The notes under the pieces were generated by a model, which was not told the origin of the DNA, did not search any database, and saw only the letters and a list, made by a program, of their open reading frames with translations. Position numbers and translations under genes: made by a program. A stretch of 46,643 nt of DNA, taken from positions 1-46,643 of the IMG/VR virus record IMGVR_UViG_3300044946_000123. One strand, given 5' to 3'. Of the stretch, positions 36,220 through 46,064 are shown piece after piece. Position 1 is the stretch's first letter. Every line of letters starts with the position of its first letter. This DNA is from a virus.

Positions 36220-39200
36220 TTATTTCCTGCTTCGGAAAGTCTCTTCTTCAGGGCGTCCGCGCTGAATTTGTCGAGGTCGATGGACATGGAGCTGCCCTCG
36301 GGCGTGGCCTGAAAGAGCACGCGGTCGGGACTGAGGCCGTAGCCTTTTTGAATGCCGACAAACTTCGCGCCGGCGGATTCGACGATGCTTTGAGGGCTCT
36401 TTCCGCTCGCTTGCGGGCTGAGGCGATCGAGCGTCCTTTTCCAGAAGGCGGCCCGGTCCTTCGCGCTCCTCGGCAGTGTCTCTTCTTGATGCTGGAATGT
36501 CGCGTATTTGTTCGGGCTCACGGTCTCGTGATTCCGGACTTGCTCGCGGTAGTCGTGCGCCTGGCGGTCGTAGTCTGCGGTCGTCAGTTCTTTTGCTGCG
36601 CCGCCCGGCGCAAACATCTCATTCTGTGGACTCGCGCCCGTCCCGCGGAATAGAGGCGATTTCGATTCCATCTCGCCGGCGGCGGATTCGATCGACTTCG
36701 CGGGCTCGTTGATTTTTTCGGTGAGTTTCTTGCCGAGTTCGACGGTCGCCATTTTCTTGTTTTCGGCGACGGCTCCCTCGAGGCCTGGAAGGGTGGACTG
36801 CGGGCCTAGTTCGACGGCTTGCTGATCTGCTTCGCGTGGGTTATCGCTATGTCCAGCACTCTCCTCAGCGCCGCTTGAAAGTTCTTCTGCCGAGAGCTCG
36901 CTGATTGTTTTGTCGAATCCTGCTGCGGCTTCTGCTTCATGGAGTCTCGCCTCGATGAATGACCGCAGGCCGGTCATTCCTGAATATTTTCCGGCTGCCG
37001 CGTCGCGCAACATGCGCGCCAGGTCCGGATCGACGGCTTCGGCGCTCTTGGCCGCGTCCTCGAGTTTTGCAGCGTACTCCTCGAGAATCGGGCCTGCCGA
37101 GGCTTTCGTCGCCTCGATGTGCTTGCCAGCTTCGTTGAGGAGACGTGTATATTCTACGCCCTTACCCGATTCGATGGCAGCGCGAAGTTTTTCCGCAGTG
37201 ATCTTCGGAAGATTCTTGAGCCAGGGATGCGCGGCCTCCATTTGTGGCCGCGCAGATGGAACACCGTAAACGTAGTCCGCGCCTTTAATTGGCGCTTCCC
37301 TGCCGGATTCGGCATTGAGATCAAGGTGGTAACGGTTTGGCCGCTCGAAAGTCTGCCACTTGCCATTTGCTTCCTCGAGCTCAGCCTTCGCGGTTGCGAG
37401 CGTGTCTTCATCGAATTTCTGGAGCTGCTCTTTCGGTTCACGGGTGCGCGGCGTTTTTGCTGCCGCCGGGCGATCTTCCATTTTTGCGAGCTGGACCTGT
37501 TTCGCCGTGAGAGGCTTGGCGGGCTCTGCTGGTGCCGGTTTCCCGACATCGACCGGCTCGGTTGAGGACTTGGCGAAATTCCGACTGCGACGGGCTTCTG
37601 CCCGTTCGGTTTCTACTTCGGCAGGAGACTTTCCGCCGGGACTTTTCGGCGCGCCCGACTTTTCCCCGCTCATGGCTCGATCAATCCGCTGGCGGGCCAT
37701 CTGCGAAGCTGCCTCGGGGTAGTTTTTGGCGTTGCCGATGACCTTGAGGTCGTCGATAGCCTGCTCGTGCGCTTGGATGGAATCCATCCCATTCTTGGTG
37801 AGCGCTTTTTCGTACTCGTAAGAGGTCGGGAGTTGCGACGGCCCGATTTGAATCGCTCCGGTTACCGGATGCCGCGGATTGATCTCCGGAAGAGCCCGCT
37901 CTGGAAGCCCGCTCTTGAGTTCCGGGCGACCTGGCGCTGCTGGCGGCCCGGTCGGTAATTCCGGAAAGCCTGGCAAAACTTCGACGCGAGGCCTCGGCGT
38001 AACCATCGTGCGTCCGGAAGTCGGCAAGACGTTGACGCCTTCGAGGTTTCGCGGCAGGTCGGTGAATTCGCCTTCGGTGGCGGCTGGCGCAGGTCTCTGC
38101 GGCCCCATCTGGATTGCTTCGCCTGGCGGCGCGCCCGGTACGTTTTGTACGGTCCCCATGATCGGCTTGATCGTCGAGGCCATGCGGCGAGCATCGCCTT
38201 CCCGCTCAGGAGTGAGAATTCGCGTCGAGTTGGGCTGCACCTCGATCGGCGGAGTTGCTGTATTCGTTTCGCCGTATGGCCTTCCCTCAAAACTCGGGTC
38301 GCGCACGCCAGGCACGGCGCGCGGGTTTGATGGCTGCGATCCGCCGGCCGGCGGTAGAGTTCTCGAGGGCACGCCGCCAACAGGGGGCGAAGTCGGTTTC
38401 AGTTCTGGAGGTTGCAGGTCGGTGCGTCCGAGCTCGTTGAACGATTTCGGAATAAGTCGATCAGGATTGTTGAAATTGAAAAGCGTGTCGGACCCGCGCA
38501 ACCAAAGTTCTTTGCTCTGAGGGGAGATTGATCCGCGCACGGTGTTCGCGGCCTTCGTCCACCATGGCATTGGAGTCGGCACGCGAGCTCCGCGCACCTG
38601 GTTCTCGATCGAACGCAGTGCGCCCCAATCCTTGCGCGCTTCGCGGAATCCGTCACCGAGCTCCTCACCGCCTGTTTCGCCGATCGCGTCAAACATCGAC
38701 TCGCGAATCCCGTGCAAGGCCGCCACTTTTGCGCGAAGAGAGGGGTCGGCGAGCTCGGCCGCTGCCTGCTCATTGGGGGACATATCGTAAAATCGGGCAA
38801 CGGCCCGATCGTTGTTTAGTTGCGTAGCGAGATTCTTCATTTCGCCGACGGTGATCGGCCTTCCCTCGAAAAATTCTGCGAGCTTGTTGCCGGCGTCGAC
38901 GGCCCCGGACTTAGTTTGTTGGTCAAGAGGCGTGAAACTGTCACGGATGGCGCCCGCGATCGTATCGCCTGGTCGCTGCACATCCTTGTACGTGTCGGCG
39001 ATCGGCTCGACGGTTCGCTGCCAGAGGTTATCGGCGGCGCGGTGCGCGATTCCGGCCGAGCGCATTGAGCCGCCAGAGGATGAGCTGTTAAAAACACCAG
39101 TCTTGATCGGGAAATCGCGCGTTTCGGGCGCGATGTATTTCCCCGCACGCTGGAAATTCTCGCGCATGAGCGCTTGATCCTCGGCCGAGAGTCCGGAAGG

Positions 39201-39755
39201 CACAACGCCGCGCTCGTAGAGTGATTGGGCGCCTTTAAGACTAGGAGTGCGCGAGAGAAGTCTTCCGGCTGCCGGCGCAACGATCTCGATACCCTTGCCG
39301 ATAACCTGGCCGCCCATTTCCGCGCCGGCGCCTTGCGCTGCGCCCATTCCAATGTCGACGGCGCCTTGCGTATTTGTGGGTTGGCTTTTGACGACTCGTT
39401 TAAGAGCGGTACCGGCGGCGCCGCCGAGCGCTGCGCCGGCAATGTTCCCGCCACCTGGTTCCGCGGATCCAAGAAGGCCGCCGGCGACCATGCCCGCGGC
39501 GGGGAGTTGGTCTTCCATCCATCGCGCCGCGTTTCCGACGCGCGTGCCGAGCGTTACGGGCTGTGGGGCATTGGCGTTTTCGATTGGGCCGCCGGGCTTG
39601 GTTTGGTAGGAACCGACCGGAAAATCGAGCTTTGTTTTGTCCGCAGAGGTGTACTGCTCATGGAAAGCGTCGGGATCGAAAGGCGCCGCGCCAGATGTCA
39701 CGAATTGCTGGTGAAAGGCGTCGGGATCGAATTGTTGTGCGTTGCCGCCGGCCAT
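36216..39755 (-). CDS. Large internal virion / DNA ejection protein
   Basis: An 1179-residue protein, the largest in the genome. It begins with a tandem motif (FDPDAFHQQFVTSG, FDPDAFHEQYTS), then a Gly/Ala-rich hydrophobic stretch (residues about 88-115, PAAGMVAGGLLGS...AGAALGGAAGTALKR) able to enter a membrane, a helical middle and long Pro/Lys-rich linkers, and a compact C-terminal domain (LSEAGNK end). Large, modular, membrane-active proteins next to the nozzle genes form the ejectosome of podoviruses. No enzymatic domain is recognised. Confidence 0.65.
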   Translation of the reverse strand: MAGGNAQQFDPDAFHQQFVTSGAAPFDPDAFHEQYTSADKTKLDFPVGSYQTKPGGPIENANAPQPVTLGTRVGNAARWMEDQLPAAGMVAGGLLGSAEPGGGNIAGAALGGAAGTALKRVVKSQPTNTQGAVDIGMGAAQGAGAEMGGQVIGKGIEIVAPAAGRLLSRTPSLKGAQSLYERGVVPSGLSAEDQALMRENFQRAGKYIAPETRDFPIKTGVFNSSSSGGSMRSAGIAHRAADNLWQRTVEPIADTYKDVQRPGDTIAGAIRDSFTPLDQQTKSGAVDAGNKLAEFFEGRPITVGEMKNLATQLNNDRAVARFYDMSPNEQAAAELADPSLRAKVAALHGIRESMFDAIGETGGEELGDGFREARKDWGALRSIENQVRGARVPTPMPWWTKAANTVRGSISPQSKELWLRGSDTLFNFNNPDRLIPKSFNELGRTDLQPPELKPTSPPVGGVPSRTLPPAGGSQPSNPRAVPGVRDPSFEGRPYGETNTATPPIEVQPNSTRILTPEREGDARRMASTIKPIMGTVQNVPGAPPGEAIQMGPQRPAPAATEGEFTDLPRNLEGVNVLPTSGRTMVTPRPRVEVLPGFPELPTGPPAAPGRPELKSGLPERALPEINPRHPVTGAIQIGPSQLPTSYEYEKALTKNGMDSIQAHEQAIDDLKVIGNAKNYPEAASQMARQRIDRAMSGEKSGAPKSPGGKSPAEVETERAEARRSRNFAKSSTEPVDVGKPAPAEPAKPLTAKQVQLAKMEDRPAAAKTPRTREPKEQLQKFDEDTLATAKAELEEANGKWQTFERPNRYHLDLNAESGREAPIKGADYVYGVPSARPQMEAAHPWLKNLPKITAEKLRAAIESGKGVEYTRLLNEAGKHIEATKASAGPILEEYAAKLEDAAKSAEAVDPDLARMLRDAAAGKYSGMTGLRSFIEARLHEAEAAAGFDKTISELSAEELSSGAEESAGHSDNPREADQQAVELGPQSTLPGLEGAVAENKKMATVELGKKLTEKINEPAKSIESAAGEMESKSPLFRGTGASPQNEMFAPGGAAKELTTADYDRQAHDYREQVRNHETVSPNKYATFQHQEETLPRSAKDRAAFWKRTLDRLSPQASGKSPQSIVESAGAKFVGIQKGYGLSPDRVLFQATPEGSSMSIDLDKFSADALKKRLSEAGNK

Positions 39756-41314
39756 TACTGTTTTTTCGTGTACCCTTTCGCTTTGTACGCGTCCTCAATC
39801 TGTTTTGCAGTCATCCCCGGATGCGCCGCGACTGCGGCCTGGACTTCGGCATCGTTGTATGTTTTCGCTCCCCCGCCAGCCGCCGGGCCTTTGCCCATTT
39901 TGTCGAGGCGGTCTTGAGCCATCGTCGCGACGACACTAATCGTGTCCAGCATTTGCTTTCGCTGCACGGGCGTGAGGAGTTGGCCGCTTTCAATCTTCGC
40001 TTGCAAGGCCTGAATGTCGCCGAGTGTTGATCGCGTTTTCTGGAGCGTGTTCCATTCCGTCTGCGTCATGCGGAAGCCGGCTTTTGGCCTGGTCGCTTCG
40101 ACCAGCGCGAGAATGAGGCCCACGTCGCCCGAGCCTGTTTGCTCGGCTGCGAATGCCTGCGCTTCCTTTTGCTTGTCGAGCACAGATTGAAATGGCTCTC
40201 TGGCCTTCGTATCGGCTGCGGTCGCTTTTGCGTTTGTTCCGCTCTTCTGGACTCCTGTGACGGGCCTGGTCGCACCGGTCTTGGTGTTGAATTCGACCGG
40301 CTTTCCGTTGTCATCTTCCTGAATGGTCCAAGTTCCAGAGTCGGCCTTCGGGTCGCGCTTTGCGGCAGATTCCTCGGCCAGAATCGCGGTAGCGGCCGCT
40401 TGCATGTTTTTATAGCCGGCAGCGCCTTCCATGACTCCCCCGGGGTATTTCGCCGGGTCGGACATGATCCGCGCCTTGACATCGGCAACGGGCACGTCCA
40501 TGAATTTCTCGTCCTTCGGTGCTGGCGTCTTCTGCAGGGCTGTGATTGTATCGGCGATCTGTAAAACTTTCGGGTCCGTGCGTGGGTCGCGGCCGTTATC
40601 GACGGCATCCTGAACGGCGTCCGCATAGACCTGCTGCGGGTTTTCCGGCTTTCCTGGCTTCGGATTCGCGTCGGCGCGCAGTTTTGCGGCGTCGGCCTCG
40701 TTCTTGTCGGTTTCGCTCGTGTCCAAGCGGCCCTTAAGAGCGGCGGCGGCGTTTTTCTGTTCTTCCGCGGCGCGTTTCTCAAGGTCTGGCCGTACCCGAC
40801 TCTCGTAGTTTCCGGGCGAGCCGGGAATCAACTCTTCAAGACCAGGCATGTAGTAGTGCCCAACGATGTCGAGCACCTTTTTCGCGCCATGCAGCTCCGG
40901 AGGCTTGGAAGCGGCCAGGGCGTCCGCTGCCGGGGTCGGTGCTGCGCCCGGACCGAGGCTGACCGGTTGAATTGGCGCGTTAGAAGGCGCATTTCCGGGG
41001 CTGAGTGGCTGCGCCGGTGGGGTAGCTGCAGGACCGACCGAAACGGCTGCCGGCGGCGCTCCTGGCGCTGCCGCAGGGGGCGCAGGACCGACGGGCGCGG
41101 CGGTTGGGACAGTAGGCTGCGGCGTGGCTGCGGGAGGCGCAGGCGCAGCGCGAGGAATGCTCGGTTGTGGCTGATTTGCCACAAATGGAGGCGTTCCAGG
41201 TTGCTGCGGCAGTTGCCCAGGTTGGCCGTGCTCTCCGCTCAAGAATCCATAGAGCTTGCGCGCGGCGTCCGGGGCCTGCTGAATATCCTGAAACAGAGCG
41301 TCTAGGAAGGCCAT
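39755..41314 (-). CDS. Internal virion protein, Pro/Ala-rich N-terminus
   Basis: A 519-residue protein. Residues 1-25 (MAFLDALFQDIQQAPDAARK) form an amphipathic helix; residues about 30-165 are a Pro/Ala/Gln-rich disordered stretch; the rest is helical with many charges (LKTPAPKDEKFMDVPVADVK, LQAKIESGQLLTPVQRKQML). The stop codon overlaps the start of the large ejection protein gene. It most likely is an ejection or tail accessory protein. No named domain. Confidence 0.6.
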   Translation of the reverse strand: MAFLDALFQDIQQAPDAARKLYGFLSGEHGQPGQLPQQPGTPPFVANQPQPSIPRAAPAPPAATPQPTVPTAAPVGPAPPAAAPGAPPAAVSVGPAATPPAQPLSPGNAPSNAPIQPVSLGPGAAPTPAADALAASKPPELHGAKKVLDIVGHYYMPGLEELIPGSPGNYESRVRPDLEKRAAEEQKNAAAALKGRLDTSETDKNEADAAKLRADANPKPGKPENPQQVYADAVQDAVDNGRDPRTDPKVLQIADTITALQKTPAPKDEKFMDVPVADVKARIMSDPAKYPGGVMEGAAGYKNMQAAATAILAEESAAKRDPKADSGTWTIQEDDNGKPVEFNTKTGATRPVTGVQKSGTNAKATAADTKAREPFQSVLDKQKEAQAFAAEQTGSGDVGLILALVEATRPKAGFRMTQTEWNTLQKTRSTLGDIQALQAKIESGQLLTPVQRKQMLDTISVVATMAQDRLDKMGKGPAAGGGAKTYNDAEVQAAVAAHPGMTAKQIEDAYKAKGYTKKQ

Positions 41315-41920
41315 TTATGAACTCTTACCGGCCGGGTTGGTAATCATTTTGACGATCTGTGAAGCATCCGTCAGGACCGAAGGCCGTGCTTGCATGTCCT
41401 GAGTCGCCTGCCCGTACATGTTCGTTGCAGCCCCGGTGTTGATTCCGTAAAGCTGCGAGGCGTCCTGAATGGCCTGCTGCTGGCTGTCGAGCTTCTGTTT
41501 GCCGATGGTGACTTCGGCGTTGGTCGCGGCGGTAGCGTCCGCGGCGGCCTTGTCCTGCGCGAGTTTATCGGCCGAGGCGTAGAACATCGCGTCGTTGCCG
41601 GTTGCCCCGGCACGCTGCGCGGCGCTGAATTTGGCGGCGTCGAAGGCACTGTTTGCCGTGTCCATTCCGGAGCGACGAATTGCTGCTGCGGTCGTCGGAT
41701 CGAAGCCGGGATTGGCGAGTTGGCCTTCGATTGCCGTTGTCGCGCCCGCGCCGAGTGGTTTTGCGGCCGCTTGGTAACCTGCCGCTTGCTGGTTTGATAG
41801 TGCCTGCTGTTGCGCTGCGCCTCTCGCGGCGAGCTCCAAGGGTCCATCGTAGGCGTAGGATTCGCGCTCAAGAACCGCCCCGGAGTCCATGTCCATCACA
41901 ATTTTTGTGTTAATTCTCAT
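41315..41920 (-). CDS. Internal virion / tail accessory protein
   Basis: A 201-residue protein whose ATG at 41920 overlaps the previous stop (ATGA). The opening MRINTKIVMDMDSGAVLERE then SYAYDGPLELA is the ExxxIVxDMxTGxVLExxSYxYxGPVxLA signature found in a conserved protein of podovirus tail modules. The remainder is an Ala/Gln-rich helical bundle. Expected in the virion interior or tail hub. Confidence 0.7.
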   Translation of the reverse strand: MRINTKIVMDMDSGAVLERESYAYDGPLELAARGAAQQQALSNQQAAGYQAAAKPLGAGATTAIEGQLANPGFDPTTAAAIRRSGMDTANSAFDAAKFSAAQRAGATGNDAMFYASADKLAQDKAAADATAATNAEVTIGKQKLDSQQQAIQDASQLYGINTGAATNMYGQATQDMQARPSVLTDASQIVKMITNPAGKSS

Positions 41921-42321
41921 CGGCGCCCCAATTCTTTCGCATAGCAAGTCCAAAGCGGGCGTTTCCACCCTAGTTTCATCAGTCGCCGCCCAAAAGATTT
42001 TTCAATCTGCGGCGGAAGCCACGCATGCAGGTCGGATAATCCGCCTGTTCTGTACGCGATTTCGCAGCCAGCCTCATGCAGCGCGAGAAAATTTCTGTAT
42101 CGCTCACTCGGCGTGCCTGCCTTCTGGTCGAAGAATCCATAGACTTCGGCAGTCAGGTGCGCGAATGCCGCGTTGACTATTTTCCCGTCCTGCTCGCCCA
42201 CGAGCTTGATGTGCCACAAAGGATCGCCACTGAAGTCGGGCATCTCGAAAGCGAAGCCCTGTGCCTGGTAGAGACGTTCGATTTGCGACAAATCATCTGG
42301 ACGATAAAAGCGTGTTTGCAT
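41917..42321 (-). CDS. GNAT-like acetyltransferase fold protein
   Basis: A 134-residue protein with the order of a GNAT domain: RPDDLSQIERLYQAQGFAFE, strands HIKLVGEQDGKIVNAAFAHL and LTAEVYGFF, then a C-terminal helix and strand (FGRRLMKLGWKRPLWTCYA). The usual R/Q-x-x-G-x-G/A acetyl-CoA loop is not clear, so activity may be lost. GNAT-like genes are common in the tail modules of related phages. Role unknown. Confidence 0.55.
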   Translation of the reverse strand: MQTRFYRPDDLSQIERLYQAQGFAFEMPDFSGDPLWHIKLVGEQDGKIVNAAFAHLTAEVYGFFDQKAGTPSERYRNFLALHEAGCEIAYRTGGLSDLHAWLPPQIEKSFGRRLMKLGWKRPLWTCYAKELGRR

Positions 42322-42326
42322 ACAAT
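42321..42326 (+). promoter_or_regulatory. Possible -10 box for the Acb2-like gene
   Basis: TACAAT lies 19 bases before the start codon of the + strand Acb2-like gene, preceded by TTTGCA. A good -35 is not evident at 17-18 bases. It lies over the start codon of the GNAT-like gene on the other strand. Confidence 0.35.
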
Positions 42327-42344
42327 TCCGCGCGGAGGTACCAC

Positions 42345-42593
42345 ATGCCCGAACTGAATGAAACCCAGATCGAGAACTGGTTCCAGTACCACGCTCCCAA
42401 CGCCAATCAGAGCGCCAAGTACGAAGCGATCCGCAAAGCGGCCCGCGAGCTGGCGCTGACTATCTTCAAAAACACGCCGGCAGGCGCGGACCAGTCCGAC
42501 GCGATCCGCAGCGTGCGCAATTCCGCGATGACCGCGAACCAAGCCATCGCGGTAGAGCTTGGCGGCTCGGGCGGCGCTAGCGCAGGGCGTTAA
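42345..42593 (+). CDS. acb2: Acb2-like anti-CBASS cyclic-nucleotide sponge (putative)
   Basis: An 82-residue protein with GGAGG six bases before the ATG. Residues 9-69 follow the Acb2/Tad1 helical-hairpin signature: IENWFQYHAPN (with Y15 and H16), QSAKYEAIRKAARELAL (Y26, R30), then PAGADQSDAIRSVRNSAMTA and NQAIAVE, corresponding to the family's FxYHxP..DQ..xYxxIRxxAxxLAxxIxxxxPxSxExSxAIxxxxxAxMxANxxIA. Acb2 proteins form hexamers that bind cyclic di- and trinucleotides and so blunt CBASS signalling. The gene is alone on the + strand within the tail operon, a moron position. Call based on motif memory; binding is inferred. Confidence 0.7.
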   Translation: MPELNETQIENWFQYHAPNANQSAKYEAIRKAARELALTIFKNTPAGADQSDAIRSVRNSAMTANQAIAVELGGSGGASAGR

Positions 42594-42783
42594 GCGGCTT
42601 CACTTTTTTCTGCGTGGTAGCGGTTTGCGCGTTCACCGGCTGAGTCACATTGCCGGCGGCGGGAGTCGTGTTCGCGTTGATGTACGCGACCGTGGCTTCG
42701 AGCGCGTCGGCAATGTGCGTGTCGGTGGCGCGAATTCTTTCGATTTGAGGTATCTGTAGTTTTTTTCCTACCGGAGCACTCAT
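42577..42783 (-). CDS. Hypothetical small protein
   Basis: A 68-residue protein, MSAPVGKKLQIPQIERIRAT then DTHIADALEATVAYINANTT and a Thr/Gln/Lys-rich tail. Its ATG overlaps the TGA of the nozzle gene (TGATG). Its 3' end overlaps the convergent Acb2-like gene by 17 bases. Probably a virion or tail accessory peptide. Confidence 0.6.
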   Translation of the reverse strand: MSAPVGKKLQIPQIERIRATDTHIADALEATVAYINANTTPAAGNVTQPVNAQTATTQKKVKPLNALR

Positions 42784-45700
42784 CAGTAGACGTTCCCTCT
42801 CACTGGCGACCACGGATCGGGCACGATGCTGAACACGATCTTCTCGCACTGCGCCCAGCTTCCCGCCGCATTTCCCGCGTTTGAAAACGTGAAGGAACAG
42901 CGCTCGGCGAGGATGTTGGTTGTGAATTCAAACTCCCGCGAAAGCCGCGTCACCGTTCCCGCCGCGCCAAGAATCAAATCCGGCATGAGGTACTGCGAAA
43001 AAGTGAACTGCATCGGGTTGAGGATCTGCTGAATCGGCACGGTGCCGTTGAAACTTGCGTCGGCGGAGTTTTGAACGATGGCCTGCACGTCGATGCCATT
43101 CGTCAAGCCGTGCCCGGCGGCGCAAGTTACCGTGGTGACGCCGTTCACGCGCGAGATGCCTGTGATCGCGTTCGAGACGTTCGGATCGACGAGCTGGAAG
43201 TTCTGATTCGGGACCGGCGTGATGTTTCCCATCGGCTGCGGCGAAATTCCCATCGCGCCAGAGCCTTTGACGTAGCCGGCGAGGTATACATAGAGCTTGC
43301 GATGCGACTTAATTTGGAGCGCCTGCTCTTCCATGTGCGAGGGCGTGAAATAGGTCGAGTAGCTCCAGGGAATTCCCGCGCCGTCATCGCTCTTGTTTGC
43401 GTCGAGAAGATCGTAAATCTTCCCGGTATTGGATGGCCCAATGCCCGTAAGCGTGGGCGCAGCGCCGTTGCCGATGAAGGTATGCGCCGTGCCGTCGGTT
43501 CGCTCGATGAGCGCGGCCGAATTCGAGGAAATGTTCCAAGCTGGACACCACTTCGGCGCGTTGCCAATCGCCAGAATTTTCCCAGTGTAGGGGCTGTACT
43601 TCACCGACCAGTGATCGGCGACTTCCTGCGCGGTGTCCATGCCCACAAAATCAAAATAGAAAATGATGTTCGGCGAGGTGGCGCCGTTGATGGGCGCACC
43701 GATGAGGGCGCGCTTGTTCACGCGGTCGACGAGCACCCAAATGGTGTAGCCAAAAGCCCAATTAATCGAGTTCCAAGTCGGTTTCCCGGAATTGGACGAG
43801 TCGGACTGTATTTCCTGGCCAACTTTGACCGGCTCCGCGCCCCAGAAGACGTAAGGCCCGGCGCGATTGGCGGCGATGCCCCAATCCTCTCCAACGTCGA
43901 GCGCGTTTATGCCGCAGGCTCCGATGGCGTTCGAGACGCTTGTGATGGTCCAGGATGAGGGCTCGTTTGCGCCGTCATCTTGCGTGACATACCAAGCATT
44001 GTCCTTCAGGATGTATAGCTTTTCGCGCAACACAAACGCGTTGCGAATTGTTCCGCCGTCCTGGAAGAAGGGTTGCAGCACTCCGGTCAACTGATCGAAA
44101 CTTTCCGGCTGGCCGGCGTACGATCCGCGCATGGTGGACGTGAGATAAGGCGTGTTGGTAGGGAAAATTTGAATCGAATCGACGAGAAACACGCCATTGT
44201 TGTTTGGCGTGCCGTCGGCGTAAACCTGCAGGAGCAGGTCTGCGGGAATCACGCCGAGCGCTGAGGTCAGGATCGCACTAAAAACTTGGTATTTGGCCGT
44301 TGTTTGGGCCGCCTGCACGCTCAAGCCGCTCGTCGTGAATGCTCCGGTCGTCGATTGCAGATTGATGTGGAACGTGCCTTGCGTGAGCACGCCAGCAGAG
44401 GCCACGCGTGCGCGCACGGTGTAGGACGTTTTTGTTTTGAGGATGACATTGTTCAAATAGTCTTGAAACGCCGACTGCAAAATCTGTCCGCGCACTGCTG
44501 TCGCACCGTCTCCGGTGATCGAGTAAGCATCGCCGAAAGCCACGGAGAACGCACCCGCGAGAGCGGAGTTGCCGCCGGCCACAAAAGTGCCCGCTGTCCA
44601 GCCAAGCGGAACCGCTCCAGCGCCCGGTTGCGTATAAAAGACTTGGATGCCGATGTAGTCGCAGTTTGCCGTTTGGCCCACGCTGTCCGAGTTCAGAGCC
44701 GATATTTCGGCTCCAAAAGTGGCGCTATTGATGTCTGACGGCGTCCACGTCGTTCCCCAAAGATCGCTAGAGCTTCCGTACGTCTGAGGTGCGACCGCGT
44801 TGGTCCAGGCATTCCCGTTCGCATGGTTCGTGCCCGCCGTAAAACCGCCTTTCACGATTCGCACAAACTGGTCTGTGATTTTGTTGTTTACTGAGGCGCT
44901 CACGTACGCCAGCACCACTATTCCTAAAATTGTAGCGTTCGCGGGAATAGGGAAGCCGTAGCCGTTGCCCTCGATGAAGCCGCTACTTGCGCCGGCTGCT
45001 AAAGAGACCGATGCCAGCGCTCCATCGAGTGCGAAGATGTTATTTGGATTTGCCCACGGGACCGGCGGTTGAGTTATGGATGCCGTCGGGCTGTTTGGCC
45101 CCGCACTCGTCGATGTCGGCGTGCCGCCGAATCCGCCATCGAACGGCAAATTGATGAAATTCGGGACGAGGTTCCTGCCGCCCCAGGTAAACAGCCGCGT
45201 AGCGTAGGAAACGACGCCGGCGCACTCTTCAAGTTCGAGGAGGCTGAGGAGGTATTGCACATTCGAGCCGTTCCCGAGAATTACGTCGGAGAAATCGACG
45301 GTCAACGTGGTGGTCACGTTGTCGTTGATGACCATGTTGCCGCTCGTGAGGATGTTGCTGGCATTGGTCGTAAAGAAAAACACGGCGCCGCCGGCTGTTG
45401 TGAAGCAAACGACGCGGGCAATGACGTTCGGAGGGCCTACCGGAATGTTTGTGAGGCTGACTTTTTTGTTGCCGGCTGCGGTCCAGGTAAAAGGCGGCGC
45501 AGGCTTGGTCCAGAATCCCGCGCGAGTGATGAAAAACACGCTGACCAGGTGCACGCCGGCGGGAATGTTGCCTGCGGCGGCGGAATCGACAGCCGTCGGA
45601 GGCGCGCCGGGACCGACCTGGCTCAGTCGATCGTAAAAAGTTCCGTCAAATTGCGCCGGATCGCTCGTTCCAAACTGTCCGTCCGAAACTGCGATGTACT

Positions 45701-46061
45701 CTTTGCCGTAAGCTGTCGCCGATTTCGCGTACGAGCCTGCGGGAATCGGAATCGAATTGATGCCGAGCGTGAGCGCGCCTTGCGGGAATTCCTGATTGAT
45801 GGACCCGGTAGCATCGAGGAAGAGAAAGCGCTTGTTGCGCGCCTGATCGACGAAAGTTTTCTGGTAGTTGATGGTCGGGTTGCCGGCCAGCGCGGCGAAA
45901 ACGCCGCCGCCGAGGCCTGGGCGCGTCCGCCAACAGCCGAGAGGGAACTGAACATCCTGGCATTTAGGCGAAGCGCCGGCGGGAAGGTCTGACGGCGCGA
46001 TCTCGGACACCATGCCCGAGAAGACCTCGAGCGGGAGATCTATTGTGCCGGCTGTAGACAT
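42783..46061 (-). CDS. Tail nozzle / gp12-like tail tube protein
   Basis: A 1092-residue beta-rich protein. The N-terminus (SGMVSEIAPSDLPAGASPKC, QDVQFPLGCWRTRPGLGGG) is the LPxxASPxxxNVxFxxGxVxxRPG signature of podoviral tail tube B (nozzle) proteins, which follows a beta-propeller region with strands such as SQVGPGAPPTAV and AGVHLVSVFFITRAG. The large middle and C-terminus contain carbohydrate-binding-like and Ig-like segments. Gene order adaptor-then-nozzle is the podoviral norm. It probably closes the tail tube and contacts the spike or fibre proteins. Confidence 0.75.
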   Translation of the reverse strand: MSTAGTIDLPLEVFSGMVSEIAPSDLPAGASPKCQDVQFPLGCWRTRPGLGGGVFAALAGNPTINYQKTFVDQARNKRFLFLDATGSINQEFPQGALTLGINSIPIPAGSYAKSATAYGKEYIAVSDGQFGTSDPAQFDGTFYDRLSQVGPGAPPTAVDSAAAGNIPAGVHLVSVFFITRAGFWTKPAPPFTWTAAGNKKVSLTNIPVGPPNVIARVVCFTTAGGAVFFFTTNASNILTSGNMVINDNVTTTLTVDFSDVILGNGSNVQYLLSLLELEECAGVVSYATRLFTWGGRNLVPNFINLPFDGGFGGTPTSTSAGPNSPTASITQPPVPWANPNNIFALDGALASVSLAAGASSGFIEGNGYGFPIPANATILGIVVLAYVSASVNNKITDQFVRIVKGGFTAGTNHANGNAWTNAVAPQTYGSSSDLWGTTWTPSDINSATFGAEISALNSDSVGQTANCDYIGIQVFYTQPGAGAVPLGWTAGTFVAGGNSALAGAFSVAFGDAYSITGDGATAVRGQILQSAFQDYLNNVILKTKTSYTVRARVASAGVLTQGTFHINLQSTTGAFTTSGLSVQAAQTTAKYQVFSAILTSALGVIPADLLLQVYADGTPNNNGVFLVDSIQIFPTNTPYLTSTMRGSYAGQPESFDQLTGVLQPFFQDGGTIRNAFVLREKLYILKDNAWYVTQDDGANEPSSWTITSVSNAIGACGINALDVGEDWGIAANRAGPYVFWGAEPVKVGQEIQSDSSNSGKPTWNSINWAFGYTIWVLVDRVNKRALIGAPINGATSPNIIFYFDFVGMDTAQEVADHWSVKYSPYTGKILAIGNAPKWCPAWNISSNSAALIERTDGTAHTFIGNGAAPTLTGIGPSNTGKIYDLLDANKSDDGAGIPWSYSTYFTPSHMEEQALQIKSHRKLYVYLAGYVKGSGAMGISPQPMGNITPVPNQNFQLVDPNVSNAITGISRVNGVTTVTCAAGHGLTNGIDVQAIVQNSADASFNGTVPIQQILNPMQFTFSQYLMPDLILGAAGTVTRLSREFEFTTNILAERCSFTFSNAGNAAGSWAQCEKIVFSIVPDPWSPVRGNVY

Positions 46062-46064
46062 AAA

